Origin: Streptomyces lucensis JCM 4490
Lineage (GTDB): Bacteria; Actinomycetota; Actinomycetes; Streptomycetales; Streptomycetaceae
Reading direction: 5' to 3'
Assembly: GCF_014650035.1 (NCBI RefSeq)
Contig: NZ_BMUE01000004.1
Location: 124,001 to 188,000, forward strand
Length of the DNA stretch: 64,000 bases
The translations under genes were made by a program, and so were the position numbers. Below, in pieces: positions 42,874-51,020 of this stretch. Under the pieces are notes generated by a model. The model saw nothing but the letters and a program-made list of their open reading frames with translations, had not been told where the DNA came from and did not search any database. Numbering within the stretch: the first letter of the stretch is position 1; each line of letters opens with the position of its first letter.

Positions 42874-44223
42874 ATGTCCGAATCGAAGAGCGACGGTGGT
42901 GACTGTACCGAGCACCACGTCGCCGTCACCGAACCCGAGGTGGAGGCCCTGGTCAGGGGCATCTGCTTCAAGACCGGGCCGCCCCGCGCCGTCGGCGTGG
43001 AGCTGGAGTGGCTGGTCCACGAGCCGCGGCGGCCGCGGCTCCCCGTGACACCCGAACGGCTGGAATCGGTCTACGCCGCGTTGCGGGCCGTTTCCCTCGG
43101 GTCGGCGCTCACCGTCGAACCCGGCGGTCAGCTGGAGCTGAGTTCGCCGCCCGCCGCCTCCCTGATGGAGTGCGTCGGCACCGTCTCCGCCGACCTGGCG
43201 ACCGTCCGTGCCGTCCTCGCCGAGGACGGGCTCGGCCTCCTCGGCATCGGTCACGACCCCTGGCGCGCGCCGCGCAGGTTCCTGCGCCAACCGCGTTACG
43301 ACGCCATGGAGACCTGCCTGGACCGCACCGGCCCGGCCGGCCGCCACATGATGTGCACCTCGGCCTCGGTCCAGGTCTGCGTGGACGCCGGCCACGAGGA
43401 GCCGGGCCCGCTCGGACACCAGCGGCGCTGGTGGCTGGTCCACCATCTGGGCGCCGTCCTGACGGCCGCGTTCGCCAACTCCCCGCTGATCGGCGGCCGG
43501 CCCACGGGCTGGATGTCCACCCGGCAGCTGCTGTGGATGGAGATCGGCTCCGGCCGGGCGGGCGCTCCCCCGCTGGACGGCGACCCACGGGCCGCCTGGG
43601 CCCGGCACGTACTGGACTCACCGGTGATGTGCGTCCGCCGGGACAGCGGACCGTGGGAGGTGCCCGACGGGCTCACCTTCCGGGAGTGGACCCGCTCCCG
43701 GTCGCCCAGGCCGCCGACCCGGGCGGACCTCGACTACCACCTGACCACCCTGTTCCCGCCGATCCGGCCGCGCGGCCACCTGGAGCTGCGGATGATCGAC
43801 GCGCAGCCCGGCGACGACGGCTGGATCGTGCCGCTCGCGGTGACGGCGGCCCTGTTCGACGACCCGGTGGCCGCCGAGGCCGCGCACCGGATCGTGCGGC
43901 CGCTGGCCGAGCGGGCACGGAACCTGCCCGCGCCGCACAACCCGCTGTGGACCGACGCGGCCCGTCGCGGGCTCGCCGACCCGGAGCTGCGCGAAGCGGC
44001 CGCCGCCTGTTTCGCGGCGGCGCTGGAGGCCCTGCCCCGGCTCGGCGCCACCACCGAGGTCACGGACGCCGTGGCGGAGTACCGGCGGCGCTATGTCGAC
44101 CGGGGCCGCTGTCCGGCCGACGACCTGCTGGACCGGCTGCACGACACCGAGCCGCCACGGCTGCGGCCCGGCCCCACCGGGGGCACCCCCACCGCCCGCG
44201 GGAGGAAGGACGTCCGCACATGA
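42874..44223 (+). CDS. egtA: Glutamate-cysteine ligase EgtA
   Basis: A 449-residue gamma-glutamylcysteine synthetase of the GCS2-like type used for ergothioneine synthesis. PRAVGVELEWLV, EPGGQLELSSPP and RHMMCTSASVQV are the family motifs around the active site. It joins Glu and Cys, the sulfur donor precursor for EgtB. The ATG at 42874 is preferred because AGGAGG sits at 42860-42865; the ATG at 42847 would lie inside that. The stop overlaps the egtB start (ATGA at 44220). Confidence 0.95.
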   Translation: MSESKSDGGDCTEHHVAVTEPEVEALVRGICFKTGPPRAVGVELEWLVHEPRRPRLPVTPERLESVYAALRAVSLGSALTVEPGGQLELSSPPAASLMECVGTVSADLATVRAVLAEDGLGLLGIGHDPWRAPRRFLRQPRYDAMETCLDRTGPAGRHMMCTSASVQVCVDAGHEEPGPLGHQRRWWLVHHLGAVLTAAFANSPLIGGRPTGWMSTRQLLWMEIGSGRAGAPPLDGDPRAAWARHVLDSPVMCVRRDSGPWEVPDGLTFREWTRSRSPRPPTRADLDYHLTTLFPPIRPRGHLELRMIDAQPGDDGWIVPLAVTAALFDDPVAAEAAHRIVRPLAERARNLPAPHNPLWTDAARRGLADPELREAAAACFAAALEALPRLGATTEVTDAVAEYRRRYVDRGRCPADDLLDRLHDTEPPRLRPGPTGGTPTARGRKDVRT

Positions 44224-45617
44224 CCGCCCCCGAGACCGGCACGAGGACCGGCCGGACCGGCACCACCGCCGGCGAGACCCGCACGGCCGGCGAGACCGGC
44301 GCCGCGAGCGGCGGGCCGGACAGCGCGGCCCTGCGCGAGCGCGCGCTGGCCTCGCTCACCACCGCCCGCGACCGGACCACGCTGCTGACCACCTGCATCG
44401 ACGAACCGGACCTCACCGCCCAGCACTCCCCGCTGATGTCCCCGCTGGTCTGGGACCTCGCGCACATCGGCAACCAGGAAGAGCTGTGGCTGCTGCGCGC
44501 GGTCGGCGGCCGGGAGGCGATGCGGCCCGAGATCGACACCCTCTACGACGCCTTCGAGCACTCTCGTGCCGAGCGGCCCTCACTGCCGTTGCTGCCGCCC
44601 GCCGAGGCACGGCGGTACGCGGCCGAGGTGCGGGGCCGGGCGCTGGACCTGCTGGAGGCCGCGGACTTCGAGGGCACCCGGCTGACCGAGGCCGGGTTCG
44701 CCTTCGGGATGGTCGCCCAGCACGAACAGCAGCACGACGAGACGATGCTGATCACCCACCAGCTGCGCAAGGGCCCCCGGGTCCTGACCGCCCCGGACCC
44801 GGAACCGGCCCCCCTGTTCACCGGACCGGCCGAAGTCCTCGTTCCCGGGGGCCCGTTCACGATGGGCACCTCAACCGAGCCATGGGCCCTGGACAACGAG
44901 CGCCCGGCACACGTGCGCGAGGTGGAGCCGTTCTGGATCGACACCACCCCGGTGACGAACGCGGCGTACCAGGCGTTCATCGAGGACGGCGGCTACGACA
45001 CCGAACGCTGGTGGGCGCCGGCGGGCTGGGCGCACGTCAGGCAGCACTCCCTGACCGCGCCGCTGTTCTGGCGCCGTGACGGCGACCAGTGGCTCAGGCG
45101 CCGGTTCGGCGTCACGGAGGCCGTCCCGCCCGACGAGCCGGTGCTGCACGTGTGCTGGTACGAGGCGGACGCGTACGCCCGCTGGGCCGGGCGCCGGCTG
45201 CCCACCGAGGCCGAGTGGGAGAAGGCCGCCCGCTTCGACCCGGTCACCGGCCGCTCCACCCGCTATCCGTGGGGCGACGCCGACCCGGAGCCCGAGCACG
45301 CCAACCTGGGGCAACGGCATCTGCGGCCCGCGCCCGCCGGGAGCTACCCCGGGGGTCAGTCCCCGCTGGGCGTGCGGCAGCTGATCGGTGACGTCTGGGA
45401 GTGGACGGCGAGCGACTTCCTGCCGTACCCGGGGTTCCGGGTGTTCCCGTACAAGGAGTACTCGGAGGTGTTCTTCGGCCCCGAGTACAAGGTCCTGCGC
45501 GGCGGCTCGTTCGCCGTCGACCCGGTGGCCTGCCGGGGCACGTTCCGCAACTGGGACTACCCGATCCGGCGGCAGATCTTCTCCGGGTTCCGTACCGCCC
45601 GTTCGGAGGCCGTCTGA
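44220..45617 (+). CDS. egtB: Ergothioneine biosynthesis sulfoxide synthase EgtB
   Basis: A 465-residue non-haem iron enzyme that joins gamma-glutamylcysteine to hercynine with oxygen. A Thr/Gly-rich N-terminal stretch precedes the DinB-like domain with iron ligands His82 (DLAHIGNQEE), His168 and His172 (QHEQQHDE). The C-terminal FGE-sulfatase fold contains VPGGPFTMGTS, GRRLPTEAEWEKAA and RGGSFAVDP. ATG 44220 overlaps the egtA stop; TGA overlaps the egtC ATG by one base (TGATG). Confidence 0.96.
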   Translation: MTAPETGTRTGRTGTTAGETRTAGETGAASGGPDSAALRERALASLTTARDRTTLLTTCIDEPDLTAQHSPLMSPLVWDLAHIGNQEELWLLRAVGGREAMRPEIDTLYDAFEHSRAERPSLPLLPPAEARRYAAEVRGRALDLLEAADFEGTRLTEAGFAFGMVAQHEQQHDETMLITHQLRKGPRVLTAPDPEPAPLFTGPAEVLVPGGPFTMGTSTEPWALDNERPAHVREVEPFWIDTTPVTNAAYQAFIEDGGYDTERWWAPAGWAHVRQHSLTAPLFWRRDGDQWLRRRFGVTEAVPPDEPVLHVCWYEADAYARWAGRRLPTEAEWEKAARFDPVTGRSTRYPWGDADPEPEHANLGQRHLRPAPAGSYPGGQSPLGVRQLIGDVWEWTASDFLPYPGFRVFPYKEYSEVFFGPEYKVLRGGSFAVDPVACRGTFRNWDYPIRRQIFSGFRTARSEAV

Positions 45618-46396
45618 TGTGCCGCCACCTGGCCTACCTGGGGCCCGAGGTGCCGCTCGGGCGGCTGCTCGTGGAGCCCCCGCACAGTCTCCTGCGCCAG
45701 TCGTGGGCGCCCCGGCGGCAGCGCTACGGCACGGTCAACGCCGACGGTTTCGGCGTGGGCTGGTACGCCTCCCCGGATCCGCTTCCGGCCCGCTACCGGC
45801 GGGCCGGGCCGATCTGGGCCGACCTGTCCTTCGCCGACCTGGTCCGGGTGGTGCGCTCCGGCGCCGTGCTCGCCGCCGTGCGGGACGCGACGCTCGCGGG
45901 CGCGGACGCCGAGGCCGCGGCGGCGCCGTTCGCCTCCGGGCGGTGGCTGTTCAGCCACAACGGCGCGATCGCGGGCTGGCCCGACGCGGCGGCGCCCCTG
46001 GTGTCCGCGCTGCCCCCGGTCGAGCTGCTGTCCCTGCAGGCCCGCACCGACTCGGCGTTCGTCTGGGCCCTGGTCCTGCACCGCCTGCGGGCCGGCGAAG
46101 ACCCCGCGGAAGCCCTTGGTGAAACGGTTCGCCAATTCGCCGGTGCCGCTCCCGCCTCCCGACTCAACCTCCTGCTGACGGACGGGGAGACGATCACCGC
46201 CACCGCCTGGGGCGACACCCTGTGGTACCGCGCGGAGCCCGGCCGCGGCACGGTCGTCGCCTCCGAGCCGTACGACGACGACCCGCTCTGGCAAGAGGTA
46301 CCCGACCGCACCGTGCTCACCGCGAGCCGCGCCGGCGTGCTGCTCGCCCCGCTGGAGGATCCGGCGGCCGCAATCCCGAAGGAGCCCTGCCGTTGA
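45617..46396 (+). CDS. egtC: Ergothioneine gamma-glutamyl hydrolase EgtC
   Basis: A 259-residue N-terminal-nucleophile amidohydrolase that removes glutamate from the EgtB product. MCRHLAYLG places the nucleophile Cys2, exposed after Met removal; ADGFGVGWY and the FSHNGAIAGW segment are typical of class II glutamine amidotransferase-like enzymes. ATG 45617 overlaps the egtB stop; the TGA overlaps the TTG of egtD (TTGA). Confidence 0.95.
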   Translation: MCRHLAYLGPEVPLGRLLVEPPHSLLRQSWAPRRQRYGTVNADGFGVGWYASPDPLPARYRRAGPIWADLSFADLVRVVRSGAVLAAVRDATLAGADAEAAAAPFASGRWLFSHNGAIAGWPDAAAPLVSALPPVELLSLQARTDSAFVWALVLHRLRAGEDPAEALGETVRQFAGAAPASRLNLLLTDGETITATAWGDTLWYRAEPGRGTVVASEPYDDDPLWQEVPDRTVLTASRAGVLLAPLEDPAAAIPKEPCR

Positions 46397-47352
46397 GCCC
46401 CCTGCACGTCACCCGCACCCTGCCCGAGGACGCGACGGAGGCCGCGCTGCGCGCCGACGTCCGCCACGGGCTCACCGTCTCACCCAAGTGGCTGCCGCCG
46501 AAGTGGTTCTACGACGCCCGCGGCAGTGAGCTGTTCGAGCGGATCACGGAACTGCCCGAGTACTACCCCACGCGCGCCGAGCGGGAGATCCTCGTCGCCC
46601 GGTCGGGCGAGATCGCCGCCGCGAGCGGGGCCCGCACGCTGATCGAACTGGGCTCGGGGTCCTCGGAGAAGACCCGCTATCTGATCGACGCGCTCGCCCC
46701 GTCGGCGTACGTCCCGGTGGACGTCAGCGAGAGCGCCCTCACCCAGGCCGGGCAGGCGCTCATCGAGGAACGCCCGGACCTCGAAGTCCACGCGCTGATC
46801 GCCGACTTCACCGCCCCGCTGGCCGTGCCCGCCACCCCCGGCCCCCGGCTGGTGGCCTTCCTCGGCGGCACGATCGGCAACCTGCTGCCCGCCGAACGCG
46901 CCGGCTTCCTCACCTCGGTGCGCACCCTGCTCGCCCCGGGCGACGGGCTGCTGCTCGGCACGGACCTGGTCAAGGACGAGGAGGTGCTGGTCCGGGCGTA
47001 CGACGACGCCGCCGGGGTGACGGCCGCGTTCAACAAGAACGTGCTGGCCGTCGTCGACCGGGAGCTGGGCGCCGACTTCGACCCCGACGCCTTCGACCAC
47101 GTGGCGCTGTGGGACCCCGAGCGGGAGTGGATCGAGATGCGGCTGCGCTCCCGTACCGCGCAGACCGTGAAGGTGCCCGCGCTGGACCTCGCGGTGGACT
47201 TCGCGGCGGGCGAGGAGCTGCGCACGGAGGTGTCGGCGAAGTTCCGCAAGGAGAAGGTGGCGGCGGAACTGTCCGCCGCGGGCCTCGAACTGACCCGCTG
47301 GTGGACCGACGCCGAGGACCGCTACGCGCTGTCGCTGAGCGTGGTGCGGTGA
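46393..47352 (+). CDS. egtD: Histidine N-alpha-methyltransferase EgtD
   Basis: A 319-residue SAM-dependent methyltransferase that trimethylates histidine to hercynine, the first committed step. SAM-binding ELGSGSSEKTRYL, FLGGTIGNLLP and YPTRAEREIL are the hallmarks, with a final ALSLSVV segment. The TTG start at 46393 overlaps the egtC stop; GGAG at 46381 is the ribosome site. No egtE follows, so the final C-S lyase is probably unlinked. Confidence 0.95.
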   Translation: MSPLHVTRTLPEDATEAALRADVRHGLTVSPKWLPPKWFYDARGSELFERITELPEYYPTRAEREILVARSGEIAAASGARTLIELGSGSSEKTRYLIDALAPSAYVPVDVSESALTQAGQALIEERPDLEVHALIADFTAPLAVPATPGPRLVAFLGGTIGNLLPAERAGFLTSVRTLLAPGDGLLLGTDLVKDEEVLVRAYDDAAGVTAAFNKNVLAVVDRELGADFDPDAFDHVALWDPEREWIEMRLRSRTAQTVKVPALDLAVDFAAGEELRTEVSAKFRKEKVAAELSAAGLELTRWWTDAEDRYALSLSVVR

Positions 47353-47381
47353 ACCGGCCGGGATGAGCGGGGGGCGCCGGG

Positions 47382-48638
47382 TCAGCCCACGTCCGGGGTG
47401 AGCGCCCCGGTGATCTTCCGGGAGGCCCGGCGTGCCTCGGTCGCCGGGTCCGCTCCCCGCAGCACCCGGGTCATGTACTCCTTGATCGGGTTGTCGGCCT
47501 CGACGGCGGCCCACTGGGGAGTGTTGGGGGTCGCCCGGCCGTGGGCCGCGCCCGCGGCCATGGCGGCGACCCCCTCCTCACCCGCGACCGCGCCGGACAG
47601 GGTGGTCTTGTTGGGCACGTAGTTCATGGTGCGGGCGAGTTCGGTGTCCCACTTGGCGCCGGTGAGCGCCGCGACGACGGTGGTCGCGGCGAACTGGTCC
47701 CCGGTGTTCTGCGGGACGACGAGGTCGGAGCCGCCGGTGAACACGGTGCCGGGCCGGGCGGCGGTCCTGCCGGGCACGGGGAAGAAGCCCAATTTCCCCT
47801 TGAGGGCCGGGCTCTGCCGCACGATCGACTGGGCGAGCCCGGGCACGGCGATGATCTGCGCGACCTTGCCGCGGGCGAACACGCCCGCCTGGGGCGGGTG
47901 TTCCTCGTCGGCGTCCACGGGTCCGTCGCCCAGCGCCTGGAGCCGCCGGTAGAAGTCCATGCCGCGCAGGGCGGCCGGGGTGTCCAGGGTGCCGTGCCAC
48001 TCGTGGTCCTTCTCCCGGGCGAGGTCGCCACCCTCGTCCCAGATGAACCCGGAGAGCGTGTACCAGTCCTGTCCGGCGAGGTAGATGCCCTGGTCGCCGC
48101 CGGAGTCGAGCTTCTCGGTGTCGGCCAGCCACTCGTCGCGGGTCCTCGGCGGACGGGTGATGCCGGCCCGCTCGAACAGGTCCTTGCGGTAGACCACGAC
48201 GCGGTTGGCCGCGTACCAGGGGATGCCGTACTGCTTGTTGCCGTCCTCGCCTGGTTCGGCGAGGCCGGGCAGCCACTTCTCCTGGCCCCAGTCCCGCATC
48301 GACTCCAGCGTGAGGTCCACGAGCCTGCCGTCGTCCGCGTACAGCGGCACCTGGGTGTTGCCGACCTCGATCACGTCCGGGCCGTCCCCGGAGTCGTCCT
48401 CCAGCGCCGCGCGGACCTTCTCGACGATGCCGGTCCACTCCTGGACGCGGATGTCGAGACGCAGGTCCTCGTGGGTGCGTTCGAAGTCCTCGGTGAAGCG
48501 CTGCAGGAACTCCCTGGAGGCGCTGTCCTTCATCAGCCACACGGTGACCGTCCTGCGCTCGTGCTCGCCGGGGAGCATCCCGCAGGCGCTGACGAGGGAA
48601 CCGGTGACGCAGAGGAGGGCGAGCAGGCGACGTCTCAC
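47382..48638 (-). CDS. ABC transporter sugar-binding lipoprotein, orphan
   Basis: A 418-residue extracellular solute-binding protein (family 1). The GTG at 48638 gives RRRLLALLCVTGSLVSAC, a lipoprotein signal whose lipobox is VSAC. VTVWLMKDSASREFLQRF and a GIPWYAANRVVVYRKDLFE segment match sugar-binding proteins. AGGA lies 7 nt upstream, while the ATG at 48662 lacks a site. No permease or ATPase gene is adjacent. A DasR-like site upstream suggests chitin or N-acetylglucosamine sugars. Confidence 0.9.
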   Translation of the reverse strand: MRRRLLALLCVTGSLVSACGMLPGEHERRTVTVWLMKDSASREFLQRFTEDFERTHEDLRLDIRVQEWTGIVEKVRAALEDDSGDGPDVIEVGNTQVPLYADDGRLVDLTLESMRDWGQEKWLPGLAEPGEDGNKQYGIPWYAANRVVVYRKDLFERAGITRPPRTRDEWLADTEKLDSGGDQGIYLAGQDWYTLSGFIWDEGGDLAREKDHEWHGTLDTPAALRGMDFYRRLQALGDGPVDADEEHPPQAGVFARGKVAQIIAVPGLAQSIVRQSPALKGKLGFFPVPGRTAARPGTVFTGGSDLVVPQNTGDQFAATTVVAALTGAKWDTELARTMNYVPNKTTLSGAVAGEEGVAAMAAGAAHGRATPNTPQWAAVEADNPIKEYMTRVLRGADPATEARRASRKITGALTPDVG

Positions 48639-48735
48639 GAGGGGTCCTGTTCTGTCTGGCATTGGGCGGTGCGGACAGGGGTGGGGGCCCGGCGTGGGGG
48701 GACGAGCGCACGGCTCGTACGGGTGTGCTGGATTT

Positions 48736-48747
48736 TGGTATGGACCA
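48736..48747 (-). promoter_or_regulatory. DasR-like dre site
   Basis: TGGTATGGACCA matches the DasR consensus TGGTCTAGACCA at 10 of 12 positions, within a 16-bp dyad TTTTGGTA...ACCAATG. It is 98 nt upstream of the solute-binding lipoprotein start, in the gap with the dodecin gene. Confidence 0.6.
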
Positions 48748-48843
48748 ATGCGTAGGTCAAGGGCCGCTCCTCGGCAGGCCCATGACGCCGTGCGGGACGG
48801 GCGCGGATGCGGCACGGTGGAGTCCGGCGAGAGGAGCATCCGC

Positions 48844-49059
48844 ATGTCCAACCACACCTACCGGGTCACCGAGATCGTCGGCACCTCGCACGAGGGCCTG
48901 GACCAGGCCATCCGCAACGGCATCGCGCGCGCCGACCAGACCCTGCGCAACCTGGACTGGTTCGAGGTGACCCAGATCCGCGGCCAGATCGAGAACGGCC
49001 GGATCGAGCACTACCAGGTGGGTCTGAAGGTCGGCTTCCGCCTGGAGGACGAGGACTGA
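48844..49059 (+). CDS. Dodecin family flavin-binding protein
   Basis: A 71-residue dodecin, a small alpha/beta protein forming dodecamers that store flavin. YRVTEIVGTSHEGLDQAI and ADQTLRNLDWFEV followed by GQIENGRIEHYQVGLKVGF are characteristic. ATG 48844 follows GAGAGGAGC. It lies in the gap with the dre site and is divergent from the lipoprotein gene. Confidence 0.94.
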   Translation: MSNHTYRVTEIVGTSHEGLDQAIRNGIARADQTLRNLDWFEVTQIRGQIENGRIEHYQVGLKVGFRLEDED

Positions 49060-49071
49060 CCGTCCCGCGCC

Positions 49072-49563
49072 TCAGGTGCGTCCGTCGCACTCCTGCGCCT
49101 CCTCCAGCGCGGCGGACCTCGCCGCCCAGCGGGCCCGTACGACGGTGAACCCGGCCCGTTCGGCGGCGTCGCAGACCAGTTCGTCGTCGTCCACGAGAAC
49201 CCGGACCTCACGGTCCCGGGCGAGCCGGCGCAGGATCTCCAGTTTGGTGAACCGGGCGGGCCTGCGATCGGCGTTGCCGCGCATGTACAGGCAGCCCTCG
49301 GGCAGCCCGTGCGCCGCGAGCCAGTCCAGCGTGTCCCGGCGGCACCGCGCGGGGCGGCCCGTGAGGTAGACGACCTCGCACTCGCGGGCGCTGTCGACGG
49401 CCAGCGCCACTCCCTCGGCCAGCGGGGGGTCCGCGGGAGCCGCGGCGAAGAAGGCGTCCCAGTCGCGCGGCCGGACCCGCAGGAAGTGCTGCCGGTGGGC
49501 GGTGTCGGCCAGGGTGTTGTCGAGGTCGAACACGGCGAGCGGCGGCTTGCTGCTTTCTGTCAC
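49072..49563 (-). CDS. HAD family phosphatase (polynucleotide kinase 3'-phosphatase-like)
   Basis: A 163-residue HAD-type phosphatase. Motif I is AVFDLDNTLADT with the nucleophile Asp, motif II is VYLTGRPARCRRDT, motif III lysine in ARFTKLEIL and motif IV VLVDDDELVCD. The short size and TGRP loop resemble the phosphatase half of bacterial polynucleotide kinase or acid-phosphatase-like HADs. The start is GTG 49563. It is tail-to-tail with dodecin and head-to-head with the luciferase-like gene. Confidence 0.9.
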   Translation of the reverse strand: MTESSKPPLAVFDLDNTLADTAHRQHFLRVRPRDWDAFFAAAPADPPLAEGVALAVDSARECEVVYLTGRPARCRRDTLDWLAAHGLPEGCLYMRGNADRRPARFTKLEILRRLARDREVRVLVDDDELVCDAAERAGFTVVRARWAARSAALEEAQECDGRT

Positions 49564-49664
49564 CCCGCCACCCTAGCCAGCCGTGCCGGGGCGGCCCCGG
49601 GTGTCCGTGGGCCCGCACCTGGCGCGGGCGGGAATCCCGGGCCCGCCGGGGCGTTGAACGGTGT

Positions 49665-50672
49665 GTGAGCAGCGCAGTGATCGCCCGGACCCGGTTCTCC
49701 GTCCTCGACCGCTCCCGCATCCGCGCCGGGCGCCCGCCCGGTGAGGCGCTGCGGGACACCGTCGCACTGGCGCGGGAGGCGGAGGCGCTCGGGTACCACC
49801 GTTTCTGGGTGTCCGAGCACCACGGCGTGCCCGGGGTGGCGGGGTCCGCGCCGACCGTGCTCGCCGCGGCGGTCGCCGGGGCCACCCGGACGATCCGGGT
49901 CGGCACGGGCGGGGTGATGCTGCCCAACCACCGGCCGCTGGTCGTCGCCGAGCAGTTCGGGGTGCTGGAGTCGCTGTTCCCGGGACGGATCGACATGGGG
50001 CTCGGCCGGTCCGTGGGCTTCACCGACGGCGTGCGCAAGGCCCTCGGCCGCGGCAAGGGCGACGCCGAGGACTTCGCGGCCCAGCTCGGCGAGTTGCTGG
50101 GCTGGTTCGCCGGAACCTCGCCGACGGGCGTGCGCGCCCGCCCCGCTGAGGGGCTGCGGGTGCCGCCGTTCGTCCTGGCCATGGGTGAAGGGGCGCGGAT
50201 CGCGGCCCGCGCGGGCCTGCCCTTGGTCATCGGGGACCTGCGCGGCCGCGAGAAGATGCTGCGCGGCATCGACGAGTACCGCTCCCTGTTCCGCCCGTCG
50301 GCGTGGGCGGCCGAGCCGTACGTGGTGGTGTCCGGCACGATCGCGGTCGCCGGCACCCAGGAGGAGGCGCGCCGGCTGCTGGTCCCGGAGGCGTGGGCGA
50401 TGGCGTACTCGCGCACGCACGGCACGTTTCCGCCCCTCGTCGACGCGCGGGAGGTGGCCGCCCGGACGATGACGGCGAAGGAACGGGACCGGTACGAGGC
50501 CTCTCTCGCCGGTCACGTCGCCGGTACGCCGGAGCAGGTCGCCCACCGGCTGGAGAGGGTGCTGAAGGAGACCGGCGCCGCCGAGGTGCTGGTCACCACC
50601 AGCACCTACGACCGTGCCGCGCTGCTGGACTCGTACCGGCGGCTCGCCGCCCTCTTCGCCGCGGGCGGGTGA
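49665..50672 (+). CDS. LLM class flavin-dependent oxidoreductase
   Basis: A 335-residue luciferase-like monooxygenase, group II. FSVLDRSRIRAGRPPGEALRDT (in part), FWVSEHHGVPGVAGSAP, GTGGVMLPNHRPLVVAEQF and GRIDMGLGRS are the conserved pieces that bind FMN and substrate. It needs reduced flavin from a partner. The GTG start at 49665 lacks a clear ribosome site, so the transcript may be leaderless. It lies upstream of the antitoxin gene. Confidence 0.93.
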   Translation: MSSAVIARTRFSVLDRSRIRAGRPPGEALRDTVALAREAEALGYHRFWVSEHHGVPGVAGSAPTVLAAAVAGATRTIRVGTGGVMLPNHRPLVVAEQFGVLESLFPGRIDMGLGRSVGFTDGVRKALGRGKGDAEDFAAQLGELLGWFAGTSPTGVRARPAEGLRVPPFVLAMGEGARIAARAGLPLVIGDLRGREKMLRGIDEYRSLFRPSAWAAEPYVVVSGTIAVAGTQEEARRLLVPEAWAMAYSRTHGTFPPLVDAREVAARTMTAKERDRYEASLAGHVAGTPEQVAHRLERVLKETGAAEVLVTTSTYDRAALLDSYRRLAALFAAGG

Positions 50673-50752
50673 GCCCGGGCCTCCCGAGATGCGGACCCGG
50701 GCCGGTCCGGTGACCCTGGGAGGGCAAGCCTCAAGCGATGAGGAGGGCTGCC

Positions 50753-50941
50753 ATGTCCTTCATGGACAAGATCAAGGGAATGCTCAAGGGCCACGAGGGA
50801 ACGGCCGACAAGGGCATCGACAAGGGCGGCGACTACGCCGACCAGCGCACCGGGAACAAGTACCAGTCGCAGGTCGACACCGCCCAGGACAGGATGAGGG
50901 ACGAATTCGGCAACCCGCAGGACCGGCCCCCGCGGTCCTGA
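50753..50941 (+). CDS. MT0933-type antitoxin protein
   Basis: A 62-residue lysine/aspartate-rich protein, MSFMDKIKGMLKGHEGTADKG, of the MT0933/Rv0909 antitoxin family, which in mycobacteria neutralises a toxin. The ATG 50753 follows GAGGAGGGC; the longer frame from 50738 is not favoured. No toxin gene is adjacent; the neighbours are a monooxygenase and a UvrA paralogue, so the toxin is unlinked or the protein acts otherwise. Confidence 0.85.
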   Translation: MSFMDKIKGMLKGHEGTADKGIDKGGDYADQRTGNKYQSQVDTAQDRMRDEFGNPQDRPPRS

Positions 50942-51020
50942 CCGACCCGGGGGCGGGACAGGGCCTTAGGATCGCGGGGTTCGTCCCCGCCCAGGCAGGC
51001 CCGTACGGAGTGTCCCCGCG

